Shown one piece after another: positions 14,201-26,143 of a stretch of 64,000 nt of DNA. The first letter of the stretch is position 1; every line of letters begins with the position of its first letter. Origin of the DNA: Brachyhypopomus gauderio (taxonomy: Eukaryota; Chordata; Actinopteri; Gymnotiformes; Hypopomidae); contig NW_027506977.1 of assembly GCF_052324685.1 (NCBI RefSeq), forward strand, positions 186,001 through 250,000, given 5' to 3'. The notes beneath the pieces are model-generated. The model saw only the letters and a program-made list of their open reading frames with translations. It was not told where the DNA came from and made no database searches. The position numbers and the translations under genes are program-made.

Positions 14201-16097
14201 TTAATATAGTGTATAAAAACTTAAATAAATATACCATTTCTACTTCGTGGATTGCAGGTAGTTCTGGAATCTCCAGAATGTGATAAAGTACCGGGAGTAC
14301 CTGGAGTGCAGTGTGCTGTGCTTTTCTGAGACCTGGCTGTGTACTGACTGTCCGTACTCTAACGTGTCGGTGCCTGGCTTTCGGATCGTGAGGGCCGACA
14401 TGAAAAATGGTGCCATCAGGGCTATTGAAAAATAAACACTCCGTCACGAGTGTTCCGTTTGCCACCCCCGCTCAACAACTTACGTTCGCCACCCCCGCCG
14501 CACCGGACCTCAGGTCACAGGTATCTGCCAAAATTGGACCGTGGACAAATTTAGTTGAGTACTCCTGTCCTAGGAGGAGTAGTTAATGGGGATTGACAAA
14601 CCAGAGCCGAGGCCAGGCAGCAGACACACAGACTAGGCCGACTGTCACTTAACTAGTCACACCGGATTGAAACTGTGTCTGTTCTAGTGTTGTGTTGTTC
14701 GCGAACAATTCGTTGAAATGAACGAATCATTTGAGTGAACGAACTGAATCGATTCACTTCCTCAGCGGATTCGTTCCTTTTTCAGTTCAGTAGTTGAGCT
14801 CAGCAGCGACCGTGCAGGCCGGCAGGGGGAACTGCTGTGTGGCCTGTGAATCACTGATTCACCCGTGAATCTAGAGGCGGAGACATTCATTGTGAGGGAA
14901 CTGCGCATGCTCAGTGATTCGTTCACTGTACTGAGGGATCTCGTTCACTCTGATTCATTCACTGTACTGAGAGCTCTCGTTCACTCTCTGATTCGTTCAC
15001 TGAACTGAGGGCTCTCGTTCACTCTCTGATTCGTTCACTGAACTGAGGGCTCTCGTTCACTCTCTGATTCGTTCACTCAACTGAGGGCTCTCGTTCACTC
15101 TCTGTTTCTTTCATGAACTGAGGACTCTCGTTCATTCTCTGATTCGTTCACTGTACTGTGGGCTCTCGTTCATTCACTGATTCGTTCACTGAACATACTG
15201 TCACCCAGAGAACTGTTGCTAAGGACGTGATTTACGTTTGCACTGCCACTCACTCACATTTTCTTTTTGATTGCATATTTAAGTTGATATTTTCTTCTGA
15301 ATGTACAGTTTTTATCTTAATTTTATATTTATTTTGCACTCAGTTGTAGGTTAGTTCATACTTATTTTTTGTATTAAGTTACAGTGATCCCACGCCACTT
15401 CATGCTTCAGCTTTTGCAAATTCACTCTTTCACAGGTTTTTATAAGATATTAATGGGGAAAAATAATTTGTGGGTCTTCACTTTTTCGCCGGTTGTCTGC
15501 GGAATTCGATCGGCTGAAAAAATTTTTTTTATGATTTTTTACATGACATAATCCCAAAATGTATAAAAATATATTATAAGTATTAATTCTAACAATTAAC
15601 AAGGAATCTTATAAATAATAAAATAGTACGAATTACAGGAAATTGTGCATATTTACTCTCGGAAACGAGAACCAGCATCACTTGCCTGAGACTCTACTCG
15701 CCTACATGAGATTGTATAGAATATAATAGAATAGAATAGGTACTTTATTAATCCCGAAGGAAATTAAGTATACAACACGACTGCTCGCTGGACAAGCACA
15801 CATGCACAGAACAGTGTGGGAATGGTTATTAAGTGAATGGGAAAAGTTTATGTAAAGGTGTGGGGAGGGTTTATAAAGCCTTAATATAGTGTATAAAAAC
15901 TTAAATAAATATACCATTTCTACTTCGTGGATTGCAGGTAGTTCTGGAATCTCCAGAATGTGATAAAGTACCGGGAGTACCTGGAGTGCAGTGTGCTGTG
16001 CTTTTCTGAGACCTGGCTGTGTACTGACTGTCCGTACTCTAACGTGTCGGTGCCTGGCTTTCGGATCGTGAGGGCCGACATGAAAAATGGTGCCATC
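11058..16097. repeat. Three tandem copies of a 1,680-bp segment
   Basis: Units 11058-12737, 12738-14417 and 14418-16097 have exactly equal length. In reading them the only difference I found is an A/T run near 12158, 13838 and 15518: A7T7, A8T6 and A6T8, the total staying 14. Each unit contains half a hAT MITE, a 38-bp minisatellite, an antisense LINE 3' tail (GTACTTTATTAATCCCGAAGG-like) and the first part of a LINE endonuclease region. The break joins ...GCCATC to AGGGCT... with 2-bp (TC) microhomology. Frames in the unit carry no host domain. Confidence 0.97.
11554..11840. repeat. 38-bp minisatellite (also 13234-13520, 14914-15200)
   Basis: About 7-8 imperfect copies of a 38-bp unit built on TGATTCGTTCACTGAACTG and GGGCTCTCGTTCACTCTC. 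It is preceded by related GTTCGCGAAC and GAATCGATTC palindromes at 11338-11400. The internal sequence is unchanged among the three large units. Confidence 0.9.
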
Positions 16098-19000
16098 CGC
16101 AACATCTTATTATTAAGGAGAGTCATTGTTGCTCAAACGCTGAACTTTTAGCAGTCAGTTCACATCCGTACTACCTGGCGAGGGAATTCACCGCCACCAT
16201 CTTTGTTATTGTTTACATTCCACCAATTGCGGATGCGGAGGTAGCGTGTGACGTTATACTCTCATGTATCGCAAAACTTCAGACTCTGTATCCAAATGCT
16301 CTTCAATCATGACTTCAATTACGTCACACTCTCCACCACCTTACCAAAGTTTTACCAGTTTGTAAAGTGTGCAACAAGGGAGAATAAAGTCCTGGATCTT
16401 CTGTATGCAAATGTAAAAAATGCATACAGCTCATCTGCACTTCCCCCACTTGGTAGGTCACAATTTGGTCCTGCTGACCCCCACATACCGACCAGTGGTC
16501 TTAAGACAGCCTGTGACAGTAAAGACCATCAGGAGGTGGACTCCAGAGGCAGAGGAGGCTCTGCAATTCTGCTTTGAGACCACAAACTGGGGAGTTTTGT
16601 ATGAGTCAGCTGGAGAGGACATTAACAATGTGACGAACCGCATCACTGACTACATCAACTTCTGTACTGACACCATTGTTCCAGTCAGGCGGGTGTTTTC
16701 CCAACAACAAAGCATGGATCACCAGTTATATGAAAGAACTTTTAAATAAAAAGAAGCAGGCTTTCAAGCTGAGAGACAAAGATCTTCTTAGGAGTGTGCA
16801 AAAGCAGCTGAAGGTGAGACTGAGGGTGAACAAGGAGGCATACAAAAGGAAGCTGGAAGGCCAACTACAGCAGAACAATGCCAAGGAAGTCTGGTCAGGA
16901 ATGAAGATGATCATGGGCTTCAGTTCACAACAACAAGTTGCTGGGGGTAGTCTGGACACAGCCAATGAGCTAAATGCTTTCTTCAATAGATTTAGCACAC
17001 CCACACCCATCACCAGCAGCACCCTGTTCACACCCTTGTCACCTCAACAGCTTTCTCATTCCTTTTCGCACCCCACCACTTCACAGCCATTGTCTGCAGA
17101 CACACATCCACCTCCACCTTTGGAGGTGACCGCCTACCAGGTGAAGAGGCAGTTGGAGAAGCTGAAGCCAGGCAAAGCTGCAGGCCCTCATGGAATTGTC
17201 CCAAGAGTCCTGAAAGGTCTGTGCCTCTCAGCTGTGTGAGATCTGGTTCCTGTTCCAAAAAAAGTCTCAGATTCCACTCTCAATGACTACAGACCAGTGG
17301 CTCTCACATCTCATGTCATGAAGGTCCTTGAAAGACTTGTTCTGACATATCTCAGACCTCAGGTCAGCTCTTTGCTGGACCCCCTGAAGTTTGCTTACCA
17401 GCAGAAGATTTGAGTGGATGATGCTGTGATCTACTTACTGCAGAAGGCTCACTATCATCTTGACCAGACCAACACATCTGTGAGAGCCACCTTTTTGACT
17501 TTTTCGTCTCAAGTGCTTTTAACACTATTCAACCCATCATACTGAAGGAAAAACTGATTAAGATGATGGTGGATAAGCCCATGATCCACTGGTTCCGGGA
17601 CTACCTGTCTGCTAGACCCCAGTATGTGAGAACCGGAACCTGCCAGTCTTATCGTCTGGTCAGCAACATCGGTGTCCACAGGGAACTGTGCTCTCCCCCT
17701 TCCTTTTCACCCTGTACACCACTGACTTCCAGTACAGGTCTGACCTCTGTCACCTTCAGAAATTTTCTGACGACGCAGTGGTGGTTGGGTGCATCAAGGA
17801 TGAACAGGAAGGAGAATACAGATACCTCATGGACAGATTTGTTGGGTGGTGTAAAAGGAACCACTTGATCATCAATGTGACCAAAACCAAGAAGATGGTG
17901 GTGGACTTCAGAAGGAAGAGATCCACAATCTGCCCTGTCACCATCATGGGTCAGAATGTTGAGCTGGTGGACTCCTACAAATACCTGGGTATGCTGCTGG
18001 ACAACAAACTGGACTGGAAGGCCAACACTGATGCTGTCTACAAGAAGGGGATGAGCAGACTATACTTTCTGAGACGACTCAGGTCCTTTAATGTGTGCAG
18101 CAAGTTGTTGGAGATCTTCTACCAGTCTGTTGTTGCTGATACTATCTTCTTCGCAGCAGTCTGCTGGGGAAGCATCATCAGGGGAGGAAACACCAGGAAG
18201 CTCATCAAACTGATCAGGAAAGTCAGCTCAGTTTTGGGATGCCCACTGGTTGGTTTTGAGGAAGTGGTGGAAAAAAGGTCACTCAACAAACTCACTTCTA
18301 TACTAGATAACACATCAAACCCTCTCCATGAGCTACCGGTCAGACAGAGGAGCACCTTTAGCAACAGACTCATCCAGCTCCGCTGCAAAAAAGATTGGTA
18401 CAGGAGATCATTCATATCAACTGCGACCACGCTGTACAACAGCTCTCCACTGTGCCAGTCGTTACTGCACGACAATGACTTATCAGGTCCTTGTAACATA
18501 CTGATCAGACAGACAAGGTTTCAAGTGCGGGTAATAGCCGCTTATTGAAACAACGATCACAGAGCAATCAAACAGGTGGGTTACTCCATTCAGGGTGTGT
18601 TGTGCAGGAGTATTGTAATCATAGTCAGGATCAGTCCAGGGTCACGCCTGTGAGACAGAAGCCAGGAGGTATAGAGGGACTAGGCAGGGAACAACGTCTA
18701 GGAGGAGAGCAGAGGTCGGTACACAGAAAGGCAGTAACACAGAAAGAACGCTTGGTATGTGGCATGGCAACAATACTTCGCAACCCGGAAGAGAGCGGAG
18801 GAAACTTAATTAGTTGTGAAGGGGGAGGGGCAATGCGTAGCAGGTGAACTGCATCTGCATGGAGATTATGTGCTATTCCTGACAGTCCTGCTCAATTGCA
18901 CTCAGTCTACACCAGCTGGTCTTTATAACATTCTCCATGCACTTTGTCCTTCATCAATTTTAACTGTTAATATTACTGCTGTTACTGAGCTTAGTCACTG

Positions 19001-19286
19001 CGCTTAGTTAAAACACTAGTACTTACTGCACTATTACGGCATAATACTCATGCCACTACCTTGCACATCAATCTCATGTCATTAGATGTAGATCTCATGT
19101 AATCTATTACTTTCATACTGTTATATTTAATATTTTTTATTCTACTTAATCCTAGCTATATCATATATTCATTCCTACTGATACTTTTATATTATTCTTG
19201 TATTATTTTATTATATTCTTTGTATCTGTGCTGCTGTAATAACTGACTTTCCCTCTGGGATTAATAAAGTTCAATCTAATCTAAAC
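15950..19286 (+). mobile_element. Non-LTR retrotransposon (CR1/Rex1-like LINE), inactive
   Basis: An apurinic-endonuclease region begins at about 15960 (CFSETWL, then VPGFRIVRAD). A linker region follows (FPNNKAWIT, RRKLEGQLQQNNAKEVWSGM-type at 16700-16920) and then the reverse transcriptase (17150-18120). The 3' end at about 19250-19286 reads CTCTGGGATTAATAAAGTTC and then short ATCTA repeats, typical of this LINE group. Frames shift repeatedly and carry stops (for example at 17237 and 17412). The 18550-18870 stretch is unlike the LINE and may be an insertion. Only the first 150 bp of the endonuclease region was caught in the upstream triplication. Clade assignment is from memory and approximate. 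Confidence 0.85.
17688..18548 (+). pseudogene. LINE reverse transcriptase C-terminal half
   Basis: A 286-codon open stretch with the RT palm motif FSDDAVVVG at about residue 26-34 (the usual aromatic-x-DD box), the downstream WCKRNHLIINVTKTKKMVVDF segment, the thumb, and a C-terminal domain. The start codon is arbitrary: upstream RT motifs (LKPGKAAGPHGI at 17160, DYRPVALTS at 17287) lie in other frames, split by frameshifts and stops. So it is a relic, not an independent gene. Confidence 0.85.
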
Positions 19287-19290
19287 TATC

Positions 19291-19612
19291 TGTGACGCTG
19301 GGTGGGAGGCAAAGGATGAGACAGGAATCCAGGTCTCAGACACAACGACACGTTTAATAATACGAATAAGCGCCGTTAGCGCACGTATAACATACACACG
19401 ATCACACGGAGAACGACGAGCACAGGACACTGCGCGAACGCACATTAGGTAGACAAACCACATAAGACCCACGTGATTACGAGACGAGCCACAGGTGAGA
19501 CGAATCAGCACAAGACACAACTGCACCCACGGAGAATCACTGACGCAGACTAGGAGACGTAGATGACGTAAACACACACCCAAAAGGGAGGGGCTGGGGT
19601 CCTCAATGTGAC
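19291..19612 (-). repeat. 3' LTR of the minus-strand gag-only element
   Basis: Ends with ...CCCAGCGTCACA on the minus strand (19302-19291). It begins near 19612 with GGTCACATTGAGGACC, where relatives have TGTCAC. It is similar to 26144-26397 and 28968-29298, including the CTCGTAATCACGTGGG and GTGCGTTCGCGCAGTGTCC blocks. Confidence 0.75.
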
Positions 19613-20322
19613 CAAGGGCACTACCCGTCCCAGGGTGCCAACAGGACTGAGTGCCCTGAACCCACATCGATGGGCGGATCCGATGCGTTCAGTCCTGCGC
19701 CTGGGAGATGACCGCCCTCGGTGGAGAGTCCGCCACGAACCGCCTAGAACATCCTCCCTGGGAAGACCGTGGAAAACACATTAGACCAGTGGTTCCCAAA
19801 CTTTTTCTGCCGTGCCCCCCTTTAGTAGATGAGAATATTTTTGCGCCCCCCCACATTGACTAGGGATTCATCGATTCACGTTTTTCACTTCCGATACCGA
19901 TTCAGATATCTGAGGCTTAGTATCGGCCGATACTGATCCGATACCGATGTGATAAGAGCAAAACAGTGCTGAATTGACTTAAAACATTTTTTTTAAAACA
20001 CAGACATACTGAATTACAAGTTTATTGAAAACTCTGCACCAGTATAGCACACTTAAACACACATATAAATATGTAAAAACAACACAACTTGCATTTGTTC
20101 AGTCAGTGCAATTATGAATATAACATTGAATGTAAAATTAATAATACCAAAGAACCTGAAACTTACAAAAACAATAGGTTCACAACTTTGGTCAAACATG
20201 AAAAAAATAAACTGCAAGAAACTTTTGAAATGGTTCAAGAATTTTAAATATATTTTAAAATAAATAAGGAGATGAAATAAGAGAAACAGCAATACATATG
20301 CGGCTAGTTTGCTAGCGCAGAC

Positions 20323-22435
20323 CAGAGCCCTATAGAGAGAGAGTCGCGTCAACTCCGTTCACTCCAATGGACCAGTTTTTTACAGCAATGGCGGATCGTG
20401 GAGCCTGTCAATAGTTCCCGGAAGTTAGCAGCAAATACGAGCAGCGCAGTCAAACCTGGAGCAGTGGACCATCTGTGATACACTTTTACAGGTTAGTACG
20501 CTTAAAAAATCAGATTGTGTATTATAAGGACATCAGAATCAAATTAGCATGTGCATTAAAATGTGAATTAAAGCATTTTAGTGAATTATCCACCTCTTAA
20601 TAAGAAGATTTAGGGAACTAAATCTATGCTAAGACAACGCGAATACGGTTAGCGAGATTTCACATTAACGACCGACAGCCTATTAATTGTAAATTCCTCT
20701 CTTAATGCCATTTCACCTAAACGCGATGTTTTTGCGGGGTAGCTATAAGTATTGGTTAAATATAACATTTGAGTGTGATTGTAGAGTGTGTTGGGTCGAG
20801 GAGGTGAAATTAGGATATCCATTTTGGAGTACCAACTAACGTTTTATTTCCTTTTATTTTATTTATTTATCCCTTTATTTATTTTATTTTCCTTTTTATT
20901 TCGTTTTATTTATTTATTTTTTATTTTATTAACGTATTTCCTCAGTTTTTGAAACTGCTGGATATAAAAGACGTATACTATTTAGTGTGATTAAGTTTTA
21001 AATATTCTATCACTTAAAGAAATAATATAATTATTAGGAGTTCATACTTATTATACCTGTGTCAACACTATAGCTGTGATCAGCAGCTATGGGCCCTGTC
21101 TTTACAGGTCCAGTGGTGCATCGTAGTGCAGGGGGGTTCCTCTTTCTGAGTGCGGGGCGATGCACAAAAATGGTGGGAACAGCATCTGCTCTCAGCCTAG
21201 TCTTGCCCTGTTTGGTTTTGATGAACTGGTCTGCCTCAAAATGTGCCTGCAGAGTGATGTGAGTTTACTCCTCACACATGACAACTCAGTTTTGTCTACC
21301 CATATACATATTCCATAGTGGGTGAATACACAGTATTAGAGAACACTTACTGGATACGTATACACTCATTACACATATAAAAAACAACCAAGGATGTGCA
21401 ACAAGTTCAAATTCATATCACATCAATACTCATAATAATCATTTTCTCCTGTCTTTTTCTCCTCTCTCTCTTTAAGTCAAAGAACCATAGGGGATTCAAT
21501 GGAGCCTGCAACTAGATAGCACCCTCACCCTGCACCCGAGTCTGTCTGGAGTCTTAGATTTTTTTTGTTCACTATTCTGTATTTTAATAAATCAGGCATT
21601 AAGCTTTCCAATAGTGTGTTTATTGTGAAAAGTGCAAATGCAGTGTTTGATGATTACCTCACATATATATTTGCTGTTGTAATCTTTAGTGAGGGTAAGA
21701 TTGCTCCTGCTTAGTTGAGACAACCATTTTTTTCTCCTCTCAGTATCAGTGGGGAAACCATACATTTTTGCTCGATTGGAGCATCCCCATGCAACACAGC
21801 AAACCATGGTGGACACTACACAAACAACATGGAGGAAAGGACCCAGAAAAACTGCTTGACATGATATTCATATTTGAGATTATTAGAGATTTATTTAATG
21901 AATTAATTGCTGTAAATAAGTGTGTATTAAAAAGACAAGATATATATATATATAATTTATCTATGTATTTTAATATGTCATATACTGTCTGGATGTAAAT
22001 GTAATGTGTTTTAATGTACCCTTTTAAAGCATATTTCTGCACAATGAAGTCAAAGAAAATTTTCCTTCTGTCAGAAAATGTACATCAGTCATTTAGATTA
22101 CTTAGGTCACCAATACCATGGGATTACAGAAATTACCATGAATGTTAGAAGATTAATCTCATCTGAATTTCTCACCCCTTCCTGTCCCTCTAAATATATA
22201 AATGAACGTAATATATAACAATTATAAAACAATCAAAGCATTAAACAGCAATGTGCTCTAAAATTAGCCTAAAGTTGGTCGTTATATGTTCACAATAATC
22301 CTCAAATCGCAGTTCTGTCTCTGTGTTTATGCGCTCAAATTGAACTTCCTGGAACTATCTGAAGCCTCCGTGAATCACGTGACCATCAAGCGTTTTGAAC
22401 TTCCGTTGTCGCGACTCTCTCTCTATACGGCTCTG
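20323..22435 (-). mobile_element. Innermost 8-bp-TSD transposon with THAP exon
   Basis: A 2,113-bp element with inverted ends CAGAGCCCTATAGAGAGAGA and, on the other side, CAGAGCCGTATAGAGAGAGA, extending through GTCGCG. It is flanked by perfect GCGCAGAC duplications (20315-20322 and 22436-22443). It carries a THAP zinc-finger exon on the minus strand. An 8-bp duplication and a THAP domain together suggest a P-element relative; CAGAG ends also fit hAT. The catalytic part of a transposase was not recognised, so the copy is probably defective. Confidence 0.8.
21658..21816 (-). pseudogene. THAP zinc-finger exon
   Basis: Reads MSTMVCCVAWGCSNR, then YGFPTDTERRKKWLSQLSRS. The first Cys pair of the C2CH module (C7 and C12), the FP...RR..W core and the third Cys in YICE are all present. 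The exon ends at a GAG/GTAATC donor (21658/21657), just where THAP domains usually continue with a Val-His-Phe stretch. The next exon was not found. It acts as a DNA-binding domain in P-element-type transposases and THAP proteins. Here it lies in the innermost transposon of the nest, so it is inferred to be a transposase fragment. Confidence 0.8.
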
Positions 22436-23090
22436 GCGCAGACATCACGCAGAGCACAAAGCATGTAACGGCCAGAAATATGTGTACTGTCTCTTTAAGG
22501 GAGCAAGTTGAGCGAGTGTATGGAATATTGTTGTTTTTTAGCTTTCTGCCGTAGACCGACTGAGATCACTGCTCTTTATTTTATCTTATTTTATTTCTGT
22601 AAGTAACGCATTCAATGAGCTTTGGACAACTCATCAGTTCATGTATGAACAGTCAAGTAGTGCTGGAGCCTAGGTTTATTTTGGTCAACCAGCAAATAAA
22701 CGGACTAAGTGGAATACCACCAGCGCGAGTACGAGTCAGTGATTCATCTCTCCTCTGTGTACTTCGTGTTTCACTCGCCTGTTAACTGTCCAAGTTCACT
22801 TCTATTCGGGACAGAGTGGATATTTAAGGTTGAACTAACTCCGAAAATCGTTACAAGCATAGAATTAGACTGAATAGATCTGTTTTTATGTATCGGTCAC
22901 ATTGTCACCGATACTCAATCTAGAATTTTTTCAGATATTAATATCGGAATCGGTGCATCCCCCATATTGACACATGTGCACATGTTTTACTTCCAAGCTC
23001 CGCGCCCCCCCTGCAATAGCTCCGCACCCCACCTAGGGGGCGCGCCCCCCACTTTGGGAACCACTGCATTAGACAAACATAAAGGGACGG

Positions 23091-23739
23091 TCACGAATAC
23101 ACACACAGGTACATTAACACACAGAGGCATAAACGGGAAAAGGGGGTTTGGGAGACACACGGGAAGACATACGAACACAGGAACAGACACACACAACACC
23201 GGCGCCAAGCTACGCGCCAGGAGAAGGGCAAAGGGAGAGAGACCGGGAGCTGCTGGTGCTGCGGTGGGCGGTCCTCCTCCTGCCCTCGCTGCAAACCCTC
23301 CACCGGGTGCGGTGCGGCTGGCGGAGGCGCCGGGTGCAGCGCGGCTGGCGGATGCGTCGGGTGCAGCGTAGCTGAAGGACACTTCAGGCAGCCCGCATGG
23401 GAGTCCCCTGCGGTCTCCCTCTGCTCCTCCTCCTCTCCCAGGCTCCATTTCATAGACTCTGCCGGGCTCTCACCCTGGGAGTAGTCCATGGTACTGGCCT
23501 CAGATGGTCTGGAGGACACGCCCTTCTCAGGAGTCCTCCTTCCCTTCACGGTCCCCGAGGAGAGCTCCGAGAGGGGAGGACTCTCCTCTTCCTCCTCCGT
23601 GTAGGACACCTCTTCCTCCTCCATGTAGGACTCCTCATCTTCCTCCTCTTTCCCACCGTAGTCCACGGTGGGAGCGGAGCCCACGGACGGAGGGTAGTCC
23701 TCTTCCTTTGAATCCACGGAGACCCTCCTCCATGGTACC
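23091..23739 (-). pseudogene. Gag-like acidic/proline-rich remnant
   Basis: A long minus-strand open stretch with acidic runs (KEEEDEESYMEEEEVSYTEE), then repeats of PTHPPAALHPAPPPAAPHP type. It was joined to the segment at 26119-25801 (MPGYATRPKKGKRPSKQ...) before the 23740-25800 insertion. No zinc knuckle or protease is seen. Function unknown; position between LTRs suggests a gag-like protein. The upstream half carries a stop at 25901, so it is broken. Confidence 0.55.
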
Positions 23740-24307
23740 TGCACATTTTAAAATCTCAAATTCAATGACTTTTAAGACCTTTTTAATACCTCTCACAAGG
23801 AAAAATAATACCAGACTTGCCAACATTTCAAGATCGCTTGGAGTGAAATTTGAACCAGGAGGTGGTGGCGAGTGTAAATTGTTTGGGGGGGGGGGTGGCG
23901 ACCGTAAGTTGTTGAGGGGGGGAGGGGATGTGGACGACCTCGCAAAGCGACAGCACTCGGGGACCTCGCGCAGGGGCAGAGCCACCACGATTACGTAATT
24001 GTCGGCACGCGGAACCTCGCGCCGGTCGCGTTGCGTCATGTATAAACCAAGCTTGACGCAGCTCAGGGATTACGGCACATACAGCGCCGTGCGCAGTGCC
24101 CTAGTGCCTGTACATTTAAATTGTAATGGTCCAATGAAGGTAATTTAAAAACCAGGACATTTCCTCACTTAAAAAAAAACCCGGGACAGGACGTGAAATA
24201 CGTCCCGGGAAATACAGACGTTTGGTCACACTACACAGTAGACAAATCATTTTTGGCACTTACAGTTAAACTGCAGTTAGCAGCGAATGACTCGATATAC
24301 ATATTAC

Positions 24308-25276
24308 CAGTGTTGCCATAGTTACTTTGAAACAGTAATCCGACTACTGACTACTGACTACTTCTTTAAAAAGTAACTCAGTTAAGTTACTGACTACTTG
24401 CTTTTAAAAGTAACTAAGTTAGATTACTTTTAGTTACTTTCAGCAGAGGCTGATCCCCCGCCCCTATAACATGAAAATGACTACCAGTTCTGCCAATACT
24501 CACTTTATTGACATGTATTTTAACCGGAACATCAAAAATGACACTGGCATTTGTAAACTTTTTCTTGAAATAGGCTTACATGTTTTTTAAATAAATAAGA
24601 CAGTCTTTCTGTTCAACTCCGCCCACTTACAGGGTTGCCAACTGTCACGCATTGAGACACACGCATTTGACTGTCTTCACACGCTTACGCCACACTTCCG
24701 ATATCTCACGCCGAAAAAAAAATCCAGTTTATTTACCTCTGATCCACATCTATGATTCAATGAGTTACTAGTTCGATCTGGCGCCAACCACCGGCGATCG
24801 ATCGATCGCGATATAATACTGAATTTAGTCAATTTTACACCCCGACCGGTAACAATTTACGTTCGCCGCCAAGCCCCGGTTTTTTTTTTTTTTTTTCAGG
24901 TTTGACGTTGTGTTTTTGAAAGTAGACAGCACTCTGTCGCCAGGACAGAGTGTACAACGGACCTTAATGTTGTCTTCCTTAGCCGAAATAAAATCAAAAT
25001 AATGCCTGTATTTCCAGCTGCTAAAGGCGAACCTCTCCTTCCATCTGACTTTGGCGCCGCAGAGCAGAGATGACGTAACCGCGTAAGAAACGTGTAGCCA
25101 AAAAATAAGAATGAATAAATATAACCTACGTTCCCCCGAAATGCAGAAATAGTAACGCACGATGTTTTAGATAAGTAACTTTAATCTGACTACTAGTTTT
25201 TAAATAGTAGTTGCGTTAGACTACTCGTTACTGAAAAAAGTAGTCCGACTACAGTAACGCGTTACCGGCATCACTG
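24308..25276 (-). mobile_element. hAT element with BED-finger relic
   Basis: Ends CAGTGTTGCCATAGTTAC and, inverted, CAGTGATGCCGGTAACGCG, with perfect 8-bp flanks CATATTAC (24300-24307 and 25277-25284). It contains a BED zinc-finger exon (25034-24882, minus strand) and, at about 24630-24890, a smaller repeat shared with 27318-27570. Confidence 0.88.
24882..25034 (-). pseudogene. BED zinc-finger fragment of a hAT transposase
   Basis: Reads SSWKYRHYFDFI, VRCTLCPGDRVLSTFKNT and TSNLKKK. This matches the BED finger order: an aromatic pair, then CxxC, then a TSNL...H region, with the final His lost in a Lys run. BED fingers bind transposon ends. No catalytic domain follows, so this is a fragment. 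Confidence 0.7.
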
Positions 25277-26143
25277 CATATTACTATTACGAGTGCTAAC
25301 ATATCGCTTGTGTTTTTCAGATTTCATATGAGAATCCAACACTTTACAGCTCATTGTACCAAGTTTGAATGTTTTTCGGCAAGTTCACATTGCGCCTCAT
25401 ACGAATCACTGGAAGGTTTCAGCTAGCCACAATATTTTTCATCCTCCAGCCACTTCATTGAATCGACATTTACCCATGTCTGCATCAGAGCCTTGCATTG
25501 TTGTTCCCGCCGCAGCCCTCAAATAAGAAAAGCAGCGTGTTAGGCAGCTAAAGCATCGTCTGCTATTTCCACCTGTTAGGTGTCGTACTACTGCCATCTA
25601 CCATGCGGAGTATACGGCCGTTGCGGAAACGATAATTATTGTGGGATATACATCGGTAAAATAAAACAGAAAAACTGAGCAACACACTTATTTAATGCCT
25701 CGCCTCCTAAAATTCCAGATATTTTAAGACATTTTAGGACCTTGAATATGTAAAACTAAATTTAAGACATTTAAAGACTTTTTAAGGACCCGCGGGTACC
25801 CTGCCTCCTCCCTGAATTCGCTCTCTGGGGTTGTGTCCGTGGCGGAGATCACGCAAGCACCCACTCTCAGAGGTGAGAGCTCGCGGGAAGGAGAGGGGTG
25901 TTACTCTCTCCACATCCTCACCACCCCCTTGCGGAGTATCTTCGCCACCTCTGGGACATTGCACTCCCGCGCTGAAGCCAGCTGGAAAGCACACACCGGG
26001 TCTCTCTCCATCTCCTCGAGCGATACTGCGGCTTCGCGGTGCGGGGGGGAGGTAGAGGCACGGTGGTGCTGCTTGCTGGGGCGCTTGCCCTTCTTTGGCC
26101 GGGTGGCATAGCCTGGCATGCTGTCTCTTGCGGCTCGTTGTTC

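Larger units (their letters stand above)
19861..22963. mobile_element. Second-level hAT element
   Basis: Left end TAGGGATTCATCGATTC; right end, inverted, about GGGGGATGCACCGATTCCG. Flanks ACATTGAC (19853-19860) and ATATTGAC (22964-22971) differ by one base, fitting an 8-bp hAT duplication. Subterminal TATCGG/CCGATA repeats occur at both ends. Its own body is about 990 bp after removal of the inner element. Confidence 0.8.
19787..23066. mobile_element. Outer hAT element of a three-level nest
   Basis: Terminal CAGTGGTTCCCAAA...TTTGGGAACCACTG, with perfect 8-bp flanks CATTAGAC (19779-19786 and 23067-23074). Its own sequence is only about 180 bp (19787-19860 and 22964-23066), rich in GCGCCCCCC. 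All the rest is a younger insertion, so this was a short MITE before being split. Confidence 0.92.
23740..25800. mobile_element. DNA-transposon insertion in the gag-like ORF
   Basis: The interrupted retroelement is flanked by GGTACC on both sides (23734-23739, and the last 6 bp at 25795-25800), suggesting a target duplication. The left end has CTTTTAAGACCTTTTTAATACC and the right end an inverted GGTCCTTAAAAAGTC, similar TTAAAGACNTTTT-type ends seen in fish hAT elements. It contains a G-rich tract (23880-23930) and a nested hAT (24308-25276). The superfamily call is tentative. Confidence 0.6.

Noticed and set aside
11798-15349. Three identical plus-strand 63-residue ORFs and matching minus 147-residue ORFs spaced 1,680 bp apart
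   Set aside because: They simply repeat because the DNA is triplicated. They run through a minisatellite and a LINE tail, and show no domain.
23148-23711. Plus-strand ORFs rich in Leu/Pro opposite the gag-like stretch
   Set aside because: Low-complexity complement of the acidic/proline-rich minus frame; the LTR orientation supports the minus strand.
24625-24900. Possible CRISPR-like direct repeats around GGCGATCGATCGATCGCG
   Set aside because: Only two dispersed copies within fish transposons, no spacer regularity, eukaryotic context.
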